Shown piece by piece: positions 11,490 through 23,216 of a stretch of DNA of 64,000 nucleotides. Below the pieces are notes generated by a model that searched no databases, was not told the origin of the DNA, and saw nothing but the letters and a program-made list of their open reading frames with translations. The translations under genes and the position numbers were made by a program. Origin of the DNA: Apiospora phragmitis (Eukaryota > Ascomycota > Sordariomycetes > Amphisphaeriales > Apiosporaceae); assembly GCA_038363925.1 (NCBI GenBank), contig JAQQWL010000005.1:1736001-1800000 (forward strand). The letters run 5' to 3'. Each line of letters begins with the position of its first letter. The stretch's first letter is position 1.

Positions 11490-13723
11490 ATGACTGAATC
11501 CGATAGATATGAGTGCCTGGAGAAGATTGGTAAGACATCTCATCGCTTCCTCTGGCACACACTCAACCACCACGGACTGTACTAACCGCTGCTGTTCACC
11601 CACTACAGGCCATGGCTCCTTTGGTATCATCCGCAAGGTCAGGAGGAAGGCCGACGGCATGGTCCTCTGCCGGAAAGAGATCAGTTACCTCAAGATGTCC
11701 CAGAAGGAACGGGAACAGTTACACGCCGAATTCCAAATCCTGTCATCCTTGCGACACCCCAACATTGTCGGATACTACCACCGAGAACACTTGAAGATCT
11801 CCCAAGACCTTCACCTCTACATGGAATACTGCGGCAACGGCGATCTCGGCCGAGTCATTCGAGAACTCACCCAACAGAACAAACACGCCGAGGAAGCCTT
11901 CGTCTGGAGCATCTTTTCACAGCTCGTCACCGCCCTTTACAGGTGTCATTACGGCATCGACCCTCCGGATGTCGGCAAGCACGTTCTGGGACTTGGCGCG
12001 ACCGCGAAGCCTAAGATCCCACCAGGAGGAATGACTATCCTCCACCGTGACCTAAAGCCTGAGAATGGTAAGTGATGCATCATCTCCATTGTATGCTGCC
12101 GTGGCCGGCGACTAATTGCTGATACAACCACAGTCTTCCTGGGAGAGGATAACTCGGTCAAGTTGGGTGACTTTGGTCTGTCCAAAGTAATGCAGTCACA
12201 CGACTTTGCCTCGACATACGTCGGTACCCCGTTTTATATGTCCCCAGAGATCTGTGCCGCTGAGCGGTATACCCTCAAGTCGGACATCTGGTCGTTAGGC
12301 TGCATCATGTACGAGCTGTGCACGAAGGAGCCCCCCTTCAACGCGAAATCACACTTCCAGCTGGTCCAGAAGATCAAGGAGGGAAAAATAGCACCTTTGC
12401 CTGCCATCTACTCGGCTGAGCTTATGGGAGTGATCCGAGATTGCTTGAAGACGAACCCAGACCGCCGACCGGACACGGCCTCCTTGCTGAATATGCCCGT
12501 CGTCCGTTTGATGCGCAAGGAGCGTGAAGTGGTAGATATGGGCAAGTTGGTGAAAATAAAGGAGGATGCGCTGGAGAAGAAACTCAAGGAAGCCGAGCGC
12601 AAATTGGAGAACGAGAAGGCCTTTGTAAGACAAGAAATTGAGAATGGTCTACGGAGAGAGTGGGAGGTGAAGGCTCGCTTGGAAATCGACCGCCTGGTCA
12701 GTGAAGAGATGGAGCAGCTCCGACAAAGATTCGAAGCTGAAGTATCAGCGCGAGTTCATGAGGAACTGCAAAAGAAGGCCGTCACTTTCGCCAACGTCCA
12801 ACAGTCTCAAGAGTTCACCTCGTCAGCCAAGTCCGACTACCCCCAGTCGATTGGCGGAGCGAGCACAGATCTGGACGGCGAGTTCCCTTCGACTACTGAC
12901 ATCACCGAACTCTCCATCGACTCCCCCGAGCCTGCGCCTCCCAAGAAGACCAACCGAACCCCCTTCGGCCGAGCTCAGACCATGTTTGCTGGTCCCCTCG
13001 GAACACCCATGGATATCGAAATGGCATCCCCATCACCTATTCCCCTTGCCGCCTTGTCCCTATCACCGCGCCGCAACGCCGCTACTAAGGTGCCTTCGTC
13101 CAACGTGCCGGCCATTTTTGCCGAAGCCGACAACGAAAAGTACCGAGATGCCGATCCGGTCCTCTCGGAGTCCGAAGATGACGATGAGCCGCTGGCTCCA
13201 TCGCCAACTCGCAACGTCCGATCCAACAAGAACCCCTTTGGCCCAAAACGGCCTATCCTTCCAGCCACCAAGACGGCTCCAATGGGCCGCTTGAGGACTC
13301 AGCAAGGTGGTTTCAACAACGTTAACAAGCCCATTCCTTCTTTGCCGCCTAACTCATCGATTCCCGAGCTGCAATCCAAGGCCAGCAACTGTGCCTTGCG
13401 TGGCAACTCGCCCCAACCGTCGTCTCAGCAAGATCCCCTCTGCTGCCAACTTGAACTCGCTTAACAATGGGGAGAACGGCATCCAGCGCAAAAACTCGCT
13501 GAAGGACCAGCAGTCAGAATCAGCCCTTAGCAAGGTCACGGCTAAGAACAACCTGAAGGGGCGCACCCTGGTAGAGTTACAGCAAGCTCGCGCTGGCGGA
13601 CGCGGCGTCGAGAATGGCAACATGAACATCAGCCCCAAGCGCGCATTTAAGGATCGCATTGGGAACCGAAGCCAAGACAGCACCCTCGACCCCCCAGCTA
13701 TCTGGGACCCTGAGAAGGGATGA
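11490..13723 (+). CDS. nimA: NIMA/Kin3-type mitotic serine/threonine kinase
   Basis: This is the NEK-family kinase needed for mitotic entry and nuclear-pore/spindle events in Aspergillus and Neurospora. Exons are 11490-11529, 11609-12067 and 12134-13723; introns of 79 and 66 nt are GT-AG. The kinase domain covers about residues 7-300: the glycine loop HGSFGIIRKV, LCRKEI with the ATP-binding Lys, the catalytic ILHRDLKPEN, GDFGLSK, and the activation/APE segment VGTPFYMSPEI. The insert before HRD (ending PKIPPGGMT) is typical of fungal NIMA. A coiled coil follows (KLKEAERKLENEKAF onward), then a Ser/Pro-rich tail. The frame breaks at the C4 run 13411-13414. Dropping one C joins RGNSP to NRRLSKIPSAANL and carries the protein to the TGA at 13721-13723. 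The product is then 695 residues, close to the 699 of A. nidulans NIMA. Regulation by PEST-like degradation of the tail is known in the family. Confidence 0.93.
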
Positions 13724-14807
13724 GATGCCCAGCCCGTTCCTGGCGCGTAGGAAGCCCATTCTCCGGGTCTAGGCTTCTCGGCGCAGACTTCCCCCCTGAA
13801 GTAAGTTGCTACTTTCGAGAGCAGCACAACAATAACGAATACGAAAACAACAAGAAGTGATTTGGCATCTTGCATCATTTTCCACTCATTGCATCGAATT
13901 TTCCTTTTCACTGTACAAAGGCAAACTCACATACAAGATACCACCGAAAAAAACAACTTTCGGCATAATACCTGCCAACTTGCGCATTTTTCATTTGTAC
14001 CGCCGGTTTGGCTGCATGAAAGACAGGGAAGGAGACGGACGTTTCTGACTTGGAAGAAGAGGGTATTTTGGCTCTTCGCATTGCGGACCATTCACCTGGA
14101 GAATGGATACGGAAGGGGGTTCTTGACTATAACGACGACATGTTTTAGGGGGGTTCTACAGGGTGTGGAACAAGGCGTCTAATTTTGGGATTTTGGGTAC
14201 AACTGTATGAGTTGTTGCCTGGTTGTCATTTTTTCTCACTTGCATTTTGCTTTGCGGTGCATTGTTAAATGAATGTCTGCATGCAAACATGGCGAAAAGC
14301 GTTGGTTGGTGGTGAGTTCAGGGGTTGTGGTTGCTGCATATTGTGGATGTTGTGTAGTAGTAGTATGGTGTATGGTGTGGCATAGCACGTTGGATTCTTC
14401 TCGAAGTGGCGTGCCGTGTTTTTTGTTTTTTTTGGTGTTTGTTGGAGTACACTCATGGCTTTTTGTTTCATTTGATTGGTTTTTCTCTCTTCACTCATGC
14501 TTGGTAGAGCGAGTATTGAATCCGAAACTACATATCTAATTTTTGACGGGCGGCGATGAAGTGATTTAAGGGGCTGCTTCTTCTCTCTGCTTGGTGCACA
14601 AGTACGATTCTCAAGCCACTATTTTGCTATATTGAGCAGCGGACACAGGGGTAAGTCACTTTGTAAGGGAGTGCTTGTACCTCGAGGATATCAAATGTGA
14701 CATGGTTTTACACACTTCTTTCAGTTCGAATATACACTCGCACTTCTGTGTTATAAGCTTCGGCAGCATTCCCTAAGGGGAGGCTATACATTGATATATT
14801 CAAGCTA
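13724..14807. other. Convergent 3' spacer, T/G-rich
   Basis: This spacer lies between the 3' ends of nimA (+) and gatA (-). It is unusually T- and G-rich on the plus strand between 14200 and 14500 (runs such as ggtgtttgttgg, tttttggtg), consistent with a long nimA 3' UTR. No gene is seen. Confidence 0.5.
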
Positions 14808-16527
14808 CTATTGCTGTTTAGACCGGATATGCCCAGCTACAGCCAGTAATCTCGCATCATCCCAGAACTGCCCGATGAGCTGTACACCTCCGAAGTCTAC
14901 CGGGTCTTCCTCGCTCTTGGGGAGGGCCATGGGGATACTGATGGCCGGCAGACCCGCCAGACTGGCCGGCACCGTGAAGACGTCGTTCATGTACGAGTCG
15001 AAGGGGGTCTGTTTCGCGATGTCGCTCAGCTTCGGCGGCGTCGTGGGCGCCGTCGGGCAGAGCAGGAAGTCGACTTGGGCCGGGCCGAGCTTGGACTCGA
15101 GCGGGACGGACTCGTCCATGTCGCTGAGGTCGAACTGCTGCTGCTGTTTGTTGCTGCCGTCGTCGTCGTCGTCGTGCTCGTTTTCTAGCAGCGGGTTGGA
15201 CAGGCGGAAGACGCGGTCGAAGTCGCGGCGCACGAGCCGCCGCACCCGCTGCGCCTGCTTGAAGTAGTTGTCGACGGCCTCGGCGCTGAGGGTGTAGGAG
15301 CCCAGCAGGATGCGCCGCTTCACCTCGGGGCCGAAGCCCTCGCCGCGCGTCTTGGCGTACAGGATGCCGTTGAGGGCGTCGCTGCTATCCTCGGCCGAAG
15401 CTGAAGCCCGCTTGCCGTAGCGGATGCCGTCGTACTTGGACAAGTTCGAGGCCGCCTCGGCAGGCGCAATAACGTAGTACGCCGAGAGCGCGCTCTTGGT
15501 CGAAGGAAGAGACACCGGGACGACGCGGCCTCCTTGCTCCTTGATTTTGTCGGCGACCTGCAGCCATCCGTCCCTGATACGGGGACTGAGCTCCTCAATG
15601 TTGTACTCGATTGGCAGGCCGAAGGTCAAACCGCGTAGACCTTGCGACTGGAGGTCTGGTGGTGGTGGTTGCGTCCTTCGAGAAGAGAGGTAGTACTGGC
15701 GCACCGAGACGCACCTCTCCCGCACCGTCGCCGGAAGGGACGTCGGGTCCTTGGGGTCGTGCTCCATGCACACGGCGTGGACGATGTCCTGTATGGGCGC
15801 CACCTCCCGGGCGAGGAGCCCGACGGTGTCGAGCGAGTTGGCGTAGGGCACGACGCCCCAGCGCGAGAGCATGCCGTACGAGGGCTTGAAGCCGACCGTG
15901 CCGGTGTAGGCCGCGGGCATGCGGACCGACCCGCCCGTGTCGGTGCCCAGCGCCACCGTCGCGTGGCCCAGGCCAACGGCCACGGCGCTGCCGCCGAGCT
16001 ACCGCCCGCGGAGCGGCCCTCGCCCTCGCCCTCGCCCTCGAGCAGGTGGCGGTGGTGGGAGACGACGCTGCCGTACGGCGTGTGGGTCGAGTGCGTGCCC
16101 ATGCCGAACTCGTCCATGTTGGTCTTGCCCAGAGCTCCGCGCCCAGCCGCTCCTGGATCTGCGTCACGATGGTCGCGGTGAAGGGGACCTCGTGGCCCGT
16201 CAGGATGCGCGAGGCGCATGTCGTCGGCAGGCCCTGAGCTGCGATGTTGTCTTTCACAGCGAGTCGGATTCGCGACGCATCCGGAGGCGGAGGGGGGGTT
16301 GCTTCGTCCACTATGTTTCAATGCTTAGTCCTGAAAGGATATATTGCGAAAACGGGGTGGTTTGCGTTTCTTCGTGGCAATGCGAACTTACCTCCGGCGA
16401 TGAAGGCATTTGTCTTGGTCTGTAGACTCGACGATGCCAGTCGTAGTGGGGACGTCCTTCTCAGCCTCAGGGATGATAAGACCCCTGAAGGGATCTTGGA
16501 GCGGAAATGCCTGACATGTGCAGACAT
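14808..16527 (-). CDS. Mitochondrial glutamyl-tRNA(Gln) amidotransferase subunit A
   Basis: GatA is the amidase subunit of the GatFAB-type complex that converts Glu-tRNA(Gln) to Gln-tRNA(Gln) in mitochondria. Exon 1 is 16527-16392 and exon 2 is 16310-14808, with an 81-nt intron (GTAAGT...CATAG). The first 45 residues are Arg/Ser-rich (MSAHVRHFRSKIPSG), a plausible import presequence leading into TNAFIAG. Catalytic Lys is in RLAVKDN, the cis-Ser in SAGGSSA, and the nucleophile Ser in GTDTGGSVRMP; GFKPSYGMLSRWGVVPYA also matches GatA. Two frame breaks exist: one base missing at about 16127-16137 (GAEL to LGKTNMDEFG) and one at about 15983-15995 (GGSSAA to VAVGLGHA). Adding one base at each gives exactly 547 codons. 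It is divergent from the phosphoesterase gene, 547 bases away. Confidence 0.9.
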
Positions 16528-17074
16528 GTAGCCCTCTCAGATGTGTTTGTCGCTCTAAGTATGAGAGCGTCTAATACAGCCTGGTGGAATCGCGAGCGTA
16601 AAGTACCTAGAATTCGCATTTGAGCTTCGCAACCGGTAACGGGTGCGTTGCCTGAGCTTACCAACTTACCTAGTCCATTCTAGGTAGTACTTGGTAGGTA
16701 GCCAGTAGCCTAAGGTTAGCTGCCCAATAGCCTAACAGGCCTGGCCCACTACATGTAGACTTATCGGGCAATTGGTTGGAGGCAGCAGCTTATCACGCTG
16801 CAGGTGAATGACGCAGGTACACTACAGGCATGGAGGCAGCTGATCAACGGTTCCCTCAGGGTCATCCGTCTTCTGATCCGTCCCAAACACCGAGCTACAC
16901 ATCTCATACACAGTGACACGCGGCTTTGCTTTTCTCTCCTCATAATCATATTTGATCATTCTAGGTATTGTTCTTTATTAATAGTGAAAAAACTCGTGCT
17001 TGTCGAAGCGTTCGTTGGTTTTTAGAGTTCGATGGCTTAGACGTATTCCAGTCCAGCACCCCCATCCCATCATC
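16528..17074. other. Divergent promoter region (gatA / phosphoesterase)
   Basis: This bidirectional spacer contains clustered TACCTAG/CTAGGTA motifs at about 16660-16700, the kind of short repeat common in Sordariomycete spacers. No coding sequence is supported. Confidence 0.5.
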
Positions 17075-19034
17075 ATGTTCATCGACACTACACTAGTAGC
17101 TGCGTCGCTGGCGACGGTAGCCAGAGCTGCCCAGCCTGGAGCTCCTCAGCCCGTTGCCGCGCCCATGCGAGACTTGGAATGGGGTCAAATCAACTTCTTA
17201 CATACCACAGATACACATGGCTGGCATGGCGGTCATCTACAAGAGTAAGGCCTTCTATCGATGTCTTCTTTTTCCCTGTGCCCCTTTCACTCTGTGATGT
17301 GATGCTCACTGGTATATGGATAGGCCGCAGTATTCGGCTGACTGGGGCGATTACATCTCCTTTGCTGAGCACATGAAGAAGAAGGCCGATGAGCAAGGTG
17401 TCGATCTCCTTGTCATCGATACGGGCGATCGGATAGAGGGCAACGGCCTGTACGACGCCTCGGACCCCAAGGGCAAATACACCTCCGATATACTCCGCCA
17501 GCAGCCCCTCGACGTCATCTGCACCGGCAACCACGAGCTGTACCAAGCCTCATCCGTCCTGCGCGAACACGAGACTACCGTGCCCAACTACAGAGAGTCG
17601 TATCTCGCATCCAACCTGGATTACATAGAGCCCGAGACCGGCAATCAAATTCCGCAGGCACAGCGGTACCGAAAGTTCACTAGCAAAAACCAGGGGCTCA
17701 ACGTCGTCGCGTTTGGCTTCATCTTCGACTTCGACCGGGGCGCCAACAACAGCGTCGTGCAACAGGTGGAGGAGACGGTCAAACAGGATTGGTTCTTGCA
17801 GGCGATACGAGAGAAGCCCGACCTTTTTGTCGTCGCCGGGCATGTCGGGCTTCGGATGAAAGAGTTTGAGCTGATTTACAAAGTCATCCGAGACCAGAAC
17901 TGGTACACCCCGATCGCATTCTTCGGAGGTCATGCTCACGTCCGAGATGCGCGAAAGTTCGACGACAAAGCATTTGCCATTGCAAGTGGTCGTTACATGG
18001 AGACGATTGGCTGGGTGTCTATGGACGGCATTAACAAGAAGTCGATAGCACAAGCCGCAGATGTATCGACCGAGGCAGCATCAGTGTCCTTCAAGAGACG
18101 CTACATCGACAATAACTTATATGGACTCCACTACCATACCGGCTTGAACGAGACTACGTTTCCCACAGAGAAGGGTCGTAATGTTACGAAACTAATTGCA
18201 GAGAGTCGAAAGTCCTTGAAACTGGACAACGCCTATGGCTGTGCTCCGCAAGACTTGTGGATGAGCCGTGCAGAGTTCCCTAGCAATTCCAGTGTCTTCA
18301 CCTGGCTCCAGGATCAGGTCATCCCTGACATGGTCAGCAACAAGGAAAGGAAAGACGTTCCGAGACTGGCTATTGCGAACACCGGAATGGTTCGTTTCGA
18401 TATCTTCAAGGGAGCTTTTACTACCGACTCGACGTTTATAGTGTCGCCGTTCCTGAGTCGATGGAACTACATCCCTGACGTACCTTATAATGTAGCCAAG
18501 AAGATCATTGACCTGCTCAACCGCGGTGGCCAAGTCGCTGCCTTCGAAGCAGACCCTGCCCTCGATATCAAATACCTCGTCAGTCCCGAGCAGTGGTCTC
18601 TCCGAAACCGCCCACACTTTGAAGTAGATGCTGCTCCTGAGAAAACCAGCATGCGCTTCGGAGAAGATTCGGGCCAGAAGCCCCTGGCTGAAAGCAACCA
18701 GGACAACGCAGGAGCCAACAACAAGCCTGATCTGATCGGCGGCTACACCACATCAGATGACTTTGGAACCGACGGCGATGACACAGAGCACGCGCCGCTC
18801 CAGTTCTATGCGGTGCCCAATTGTATTCAGACCCCGATTGATTTCCCCGTTGATGGCAGCAAGCCCGCAACGGTGGATCTCGTTTTCGTCGACTACACCC
18901 AGCCTTACGTCCTGGCGGCGCTGCGCTACAGCGGCGGCGACTACCAGACTGATGACGTTAAACCGTACTCAGAGCTTAGCATGACGGACATGATGGTTAA
19001 GTGGATTGGTGAGAATTGGAAAGGTAAATGTTAG
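17075..19034 (+). CDS. Secreted calcineurin-like phosphoesterase (5'-nucleotidase type)
   Basis: This is a predicted secreted or vacuolar metallophosphoesterase of 626 residues. Exons are 17075-17244 and 17324-19034; the 79-nt intron (GTAAGG...GATAG) joins GGHLQE to [10 protein letters not shown] in frame. The ATG at 17075 opens a signal peptide ([18 protein letters not shown]). The frame is open for 25 codons upstream, but that extension is charged and would bury the signal. Metal-binding motifs appear in canonical order: [29 protein letters not shown] and GGHAHVRD, within about residues 40-270. The rest, with multiple NNS/NET-type sequons, resembles the C-terminal domain of fungal 5'-nucleotidase-like proteins. 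The frame is intact. The exact substrate is not shown; nucleotides or other phosphomonoesters are inferred. Confidence 0.9.
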
Positions 19035-19383
19035 ATCACGAGAAAGGTACGAATGGCGAGAATTTCCAGCGGAACCCGATAGACTGTAGTATGTCCATCG
19101 ATGGTACGTGGAAAGGGCGGAACTGATGATGGTTTTGGGACGGGAACTGCATTTTTAATTTAGGGTGACTTCAGTATGTTGAATGAGACTGGTCATAGAC
19201 CAAGGTTAGGATTAACTCTTTGAGGAATAGAAGATCAACTATAACACACCCGGAAGCTTTCTCGACAGACTATGGTTTTGAGCATTTTAAGGGGTTGGTT
19301 GATTTATAGGGGTATCATATTGCTCCGTAAAGGGGCTTGAAGTGTACAGGCGGACTTGGAAATCGTATTCCTCTTGGGGTTTC
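19035..19383. other. Convergent 3' spacer
   Basis: This short spacer lies between the 3' ends of the phosphoesterase (+) and prp38 (-). Nothing is recognised in it. Confidence 0.6.
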
Positions 19384-20247
19384 TTACGACTCTTCGTCTC
19401 GACTTCTCGATCCGTGCCGACTTCGTGATTCTGACCTCTCCCGGTCTTGGCTCCTTCGACGATCCTCACTGCTGCTCCGCCTGTCCCTCCTCTCACTATC
19501 CTCCCTTACCTCGCCTTCGTCATCGTCGCTATTTCTCGCACCATCATCACTACTACCACCACCACCATTTGTCATTTCGACGTCGTCCTCGTCATCGTTG
19601 TCTTTGTTGCCATTATCGTCATCGTCGTCGTCGAGCAGGTCCTCGATGTCGCCCAGGGGGCTGACCCGCGGCTCGAGCTGGTCGAGGTCCTCGTACATCT
19701 CGCGCTTGCCCATCTGCCACAGGCTCGTGGCGCACACGCGGTCCTTGGTGAGCAGGTCGTCGACGAACTGGTCGACGTACGTCAGGCTGGTGCCGGCGCG
19801 GGCCTTGCGGCGCAGCTTGCGGCGGTCCTCGAGGTAGGGCTCGAGCGTGCGGTAGACCTCGGGCGCGGTGCGGGTCAGCCTGACATAGAACAGGGCGAGG
19901 GCGCGCAGGTACTTGAACTTGTCGCCGCCGAAGGCGAGGTACTCGTGTAGGACGGCGTCCGAGGGCGCCAGCTGCAGCAGCTTGAAGGCGAGGCAGAGGA
20001 AAGGGGTAGGTTTTTGCGAGGAGCCGTACGTGCCGCCCACGAAGCGGACGTGCCGCACGACCCGGTCCACGATGTCGGCCTCGTTGACGCCGAAGCACTG
20101 GTCCTTGAAGAAGAAGGACTCGACGATGCGCTCGCGCACGGCTTTCTCCAGAATCGTGGACGGGTTCAGGCCGTTGGGCGTCAGGGCGATGGTGGCGGAG
20201 CCGCGCTCGTCGACGAACTGGCGCGCGTCGGCGCGGTGGGTGGCCAT
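19384..20247 (-). CDS. prp38: Pre-mRNA splicing factor Prp38
   Basis: This is the U4/U6.U5 tri-snRNP-associated factor needed for spliceosome activation. The ATG at 20247 gives 287 residues and opens MATHRADARQFVDERG. The frame is open further upstream to 20424, but that extension (KEEKEEA before the Met) is not family-like. The Prp38 domain spans about residues 8-175, with recognisable LNPSTILEKAVRERIVES, FKDQCFGVNEADIVDR and VGGTYG...PFLCLAFKLLQ. The tail is a D/N-rich acidic stretch followed by an Arg/Ser/Glu-rich segment ending RSRDEES, like RS-tailed metazoan and fungal Prp38. It is intronless and the frame is intact. It lies in the same orientation as isy1, another spliceosome gene, 713 bases downstream of it. 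Confidence 0.93.
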   Translation of the reverse strand: MATHRADARQFVDERGSATIALTPNGLNPSTILEKAVRERIVESFFFKDQCFGVNEADIVDRVVRHVRFVGGTYGSSQKPTPFLCLAFKLLQLAPSDAVLHEYLAFGGDKFKYLRALALFYVRLTRTAPEVYRTLEPYLEDRRKLRRKARAGTSLTYVDQFVDDLLTKDRVCATSLWQMGKREMYEDLDQLEPRVSPLGDIEDLLDDDDDDNGNKDNDDEDDVEMTNGGGGSSDDGARNSDDDEGEVREDSERRDRRSSSEDRRRSQDRERSESRSRHGSRSRDEES

Positions 20248-20960
20248 TGCTTCTTCTTTTTCTTCTTTTCTTCGGGCTCGGCTCTCTTGCAGTTTAGAAA
20301 ATAGAGGCTGGTTGGTCTGGCTGTACGTAATGTATTTGTTACCCTTTCGAACGAGGTGTGTGGATTGGTATGTTTGCTGCAAAAATCTTGGAATAAGAGT
20401 CAGTCTTGTCACCGCGGCGGGCAATGCGACGACAACGTGATTGCTACTGGACTGGTTGGAATGGCGAAGCTCTCTATCGATAGGGACTTTTTGGTGGGGC
20501 AGCTGAGAGCTACGGCCTGAAGCAAAGCCAATTCAAGCCATATCAGCCCTGCAGCCCCGCCTCCCCTGTCCCCGGCTCAATTCAGGAGCTACCTAGAGGC
20601 TAACCTACCTATGTTCGCAGAAGACGATCTTACAAGTTGTCATGAGGCAGTCAACCTGGAGCTTACAGAGCATCGAGACCATATGGTAGGCTACTATGTG
20701 TGATTTGCTGTAAATATTGTAAATCAGAAGTTTCAATAAGCCAGGCCTCCTTTTCTTCTGGACTTCCAGAATAGCACTATACCACGAAAAATACATCATG
20801 CTGCTCACCAAAACCAGTTGCAATAATCCCCAAACGCCACCCAACTCCTGGAACTCCAAGAAACTGTCAAGTACAGGCCCTTGAACTGAGCCCGCTGTGT
20901 AAAATATCACACGACAGCCTCGCGATACCGCCGCCGCCTGGACATGCTCTTCTCACGGCA
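20248..20960. other. Spacer between isy1 and prp38
   Basis: This holds the prp38 promoter and the isy1 3' UTR. A 101-codon minus ORF at 20605-20910 is not protein-like and has no support. Nothing else is seen. Confidence 0.55.
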
Positions 20961-21784
20961 CTATTGAATCTGATCCAGAAGTCTTTTCCGCCTCCTATCC
21001 ATCAGGTCGTCCTGGACTTCTTGCAGAGTGGGCAGCTCCCAGCCTTTCCCGTCACCACTATCGCCGGGTAGAGACTCCCACCCTTGGGCACCTCGCCCTT
21101 GCCGCCGCCCTGGTTGAATAACGTGTCGAAGGCCTCCTTCTCCTTCTCGGCCTCGTACTGCAGCAGCGCTTCGTCCTCCTCGTCCGGCGCGTATCCGTAG
21201 TACTTGGCATCGACCGCCTTCCTCAGGTCGTCCCGGTTCTCCAGGGACTTCTCTTCCCGGCCCTTCTGTGTCGCGGCCTCGAAGAGCTCCTTAACGCCGG
21301 GCAGCTCCTTGGCGCGCCCGAAGTACCGGTATCCTTTCCCTCCTCCCGGTATCTCCTCCCGGTCTCGTCGTAGACTTTGCCGCCCCCGCGCATGTAATTC
21401 GGCCCCCCTAAATTCCGTATCTGCACCTCCCACATGTGCTTCTCGCGCATCAGCTTGTTGATCTCGTCGTTCAGGTCGCGGATCTGGTAGTCGCTCAGCG
21501 CCGAGTCCTGGATCTTGGACACCTTGCGCGAGATCTCCTTGAGGGTCTGGCCCCGCCACTTCTCGCACGACGGGATCGAGTCCACCTCGGTGATGACCTT
21601 GGGCCGCCTCGTGCGTCCGGCGTCGATTATGCCCAGGTCCGCTGCTTGCGCCTCGCGGAAGCGGAACAGCATCGACTGAGCCTTCTCACTGTTTCGCGCC
21701 TGTAGGGTGAGGGGGTTGGTTAGCTTAGCTTAGGGGGACGGGATGCCAAAATTGTCTGTCGAAAGGGGGAGGGCTGCGTACCAT
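20961..21784 (-). CDS. isy1: Pre-mRNA splicing factor Isy1 (NTC component; two frame breaks)
   Basis: Isy1 is a Prp19/NTC-complex protein that tunes first-step splicing fidelity. The start codon stands alone. ATG 21784-21782 is followed directly by GTACGC; the 82-nt intron 21781-21700 ends CTACAG and exon 2 begins ARNSEKAQSMLFRFRE, the conserved Isy1 N-terminus. Conserved blocks are RRPKVITEVDSI, CEKWRGQTLKEISRKV, YQIRDLNDEINKL and GYRYFGRAKELPGVKELFE. Two G runs (minus strand) are each one base short. At about 21354-21357, restoring a G gives TGREIPGGGKGYRYFG. At about 21048-21050, restoring a G gives VVTGKGWELPTLQEV and the C-terminus DRRRKRLLDQIQ, with stop TAG at 20963-20961. Corrected length is 247 residues, with codons summing exactly. 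It neighbours prp38. Confidence 0.88.
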
Positions 21785-23216
21785 GGTGCCGAATTGGGAG
21801 AGGCTCTGGCCTCAAGTATGCGAACAGGAATGAGAAGGCGAGGTAGTTTGGCCGGTCTGTTTGTGTTGAAAGGTTGACTGGTGCTTTGAGCTCTCTTCGT
21901 TTCGAGATGGGAAAAGTCACAGCTCAGCCTCATCAATTGCCAACTTAAAGGTGGGGCTAATCAATGGTGGCTTAGGCCCGAACATAGCAAGAACGCGCTT
22001 ACTTTCAGAGGGACGCGCTCAACCAAGCAGCAACATTCCTTTCTTTCTATCACTCACAATTTTGTCTTTCTCTCTTTTGCAGCTCGGAAAATAGAAACAG
22101 AAACAATCGACGATTTACGATTTACGGACTCTCTAATATGTTCTTGCACACATTCTGATTTGCTCTGTCTGCAACGCAGTACGGCATCTGGCAGTAAGCA
22201 GTCTTAGGATGCGCCGGTTGATAGCATGGTCTACTTCCCGGCGTCGTTTGACCGATGACTTCTGCCCTTTGAAGTATGCCTTTTGGAAGAGTATCTACTG
22301 ATCTCCACAAACTGCCATCTGCTTGCCCAAGCAGTAAAGACTTATCGCTATAAAAGACACCGAATAGCTGACCTGTTCACTTACGGATGTCATGCCCGGC
22401 AGCTGTGATGCAGCATTGCTGCAGCACAACCCTTTTTTCTTTTCCCTCTTGTCCAAAGTGTCGAACCATTTGATCCTAGCCTTGCAGGGAAGAAAACCTC
22501 AATTGCGAGCTACATGGAGCTGTTGACTCTAGTCTTCAGTGCATGACGAAAATATGCAAAGAACAGAAATCTGAGCGAGGCGGACCAGCATGGCCCTTCC
22601 ATATCCCCCCAAGCTGACGTACCAGCGTGCAGGCCCTCCTCTTCTCCATCTCAGCCATCCGGTTTGGCGTTGTCAGGCGGCTTTGACCCCAACCTTCAGC
22701 AAGGACGACAGACAGCAATTGGTCGAGGATGAGCTGCCACGGCGGCTTGTCTTGTGAGGCTTCAAATTAGTTTTCAATCGGAGTTGAGGGTGACGATGGC
22801 GAAACCGCCTCGGCGAGTGGCCAGGGGTTGGGGTTCCGTATGCCTGGGACTGAGGCGAAGGAGAACACACTCTTGTCCTTACAAGATGCCCGATGATGAC
22901 AAAGTATCCAAAAAGCCAAATTTGCAGGCAGCCTCTTCCGCGCCTACACGCGGTTTATGGTTGCCCATGAGAAATGGAAGAGCTTATTTGAGGGCATATC
23001 GAAAGGACTCCTTTATGTGTGACCTGTCCGGTCCATACCATGGCATAACATGGGTCACTTTGCACATGCGTGAGAGTTGTTTCCCAGTGGAATCAATATC
23101 GGGTATAAAACCTGATTGTTTTTCAATTTCCAGAATACTTTTCCGGCAGTCTATATATATGATTCAAGTCGAGTGCTCTCTCCCAACCAGTCGGCTTCTC
23201 GTATTATATACATCTT
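21785..23216. other. Intergenic, no gene seen; orphan TATA box
   Basis: This contains the isy1 promoter at its left end. A good TATA sequence (CTATAAAAGAC) lies near 22348 on the plus strand, and another TATAAAA near 23104. Neither precedes a gene I can recognise. ORFs in the region are short and random. Confidence 0.5.

Noticed and set aside
13405..13420. Programmed ribosomal frameshift in nimA and other broken genes
   Set aside because: The breaks lack a common slippery site, occur in both directions and in unrelated genes; sequencing error explains them better.
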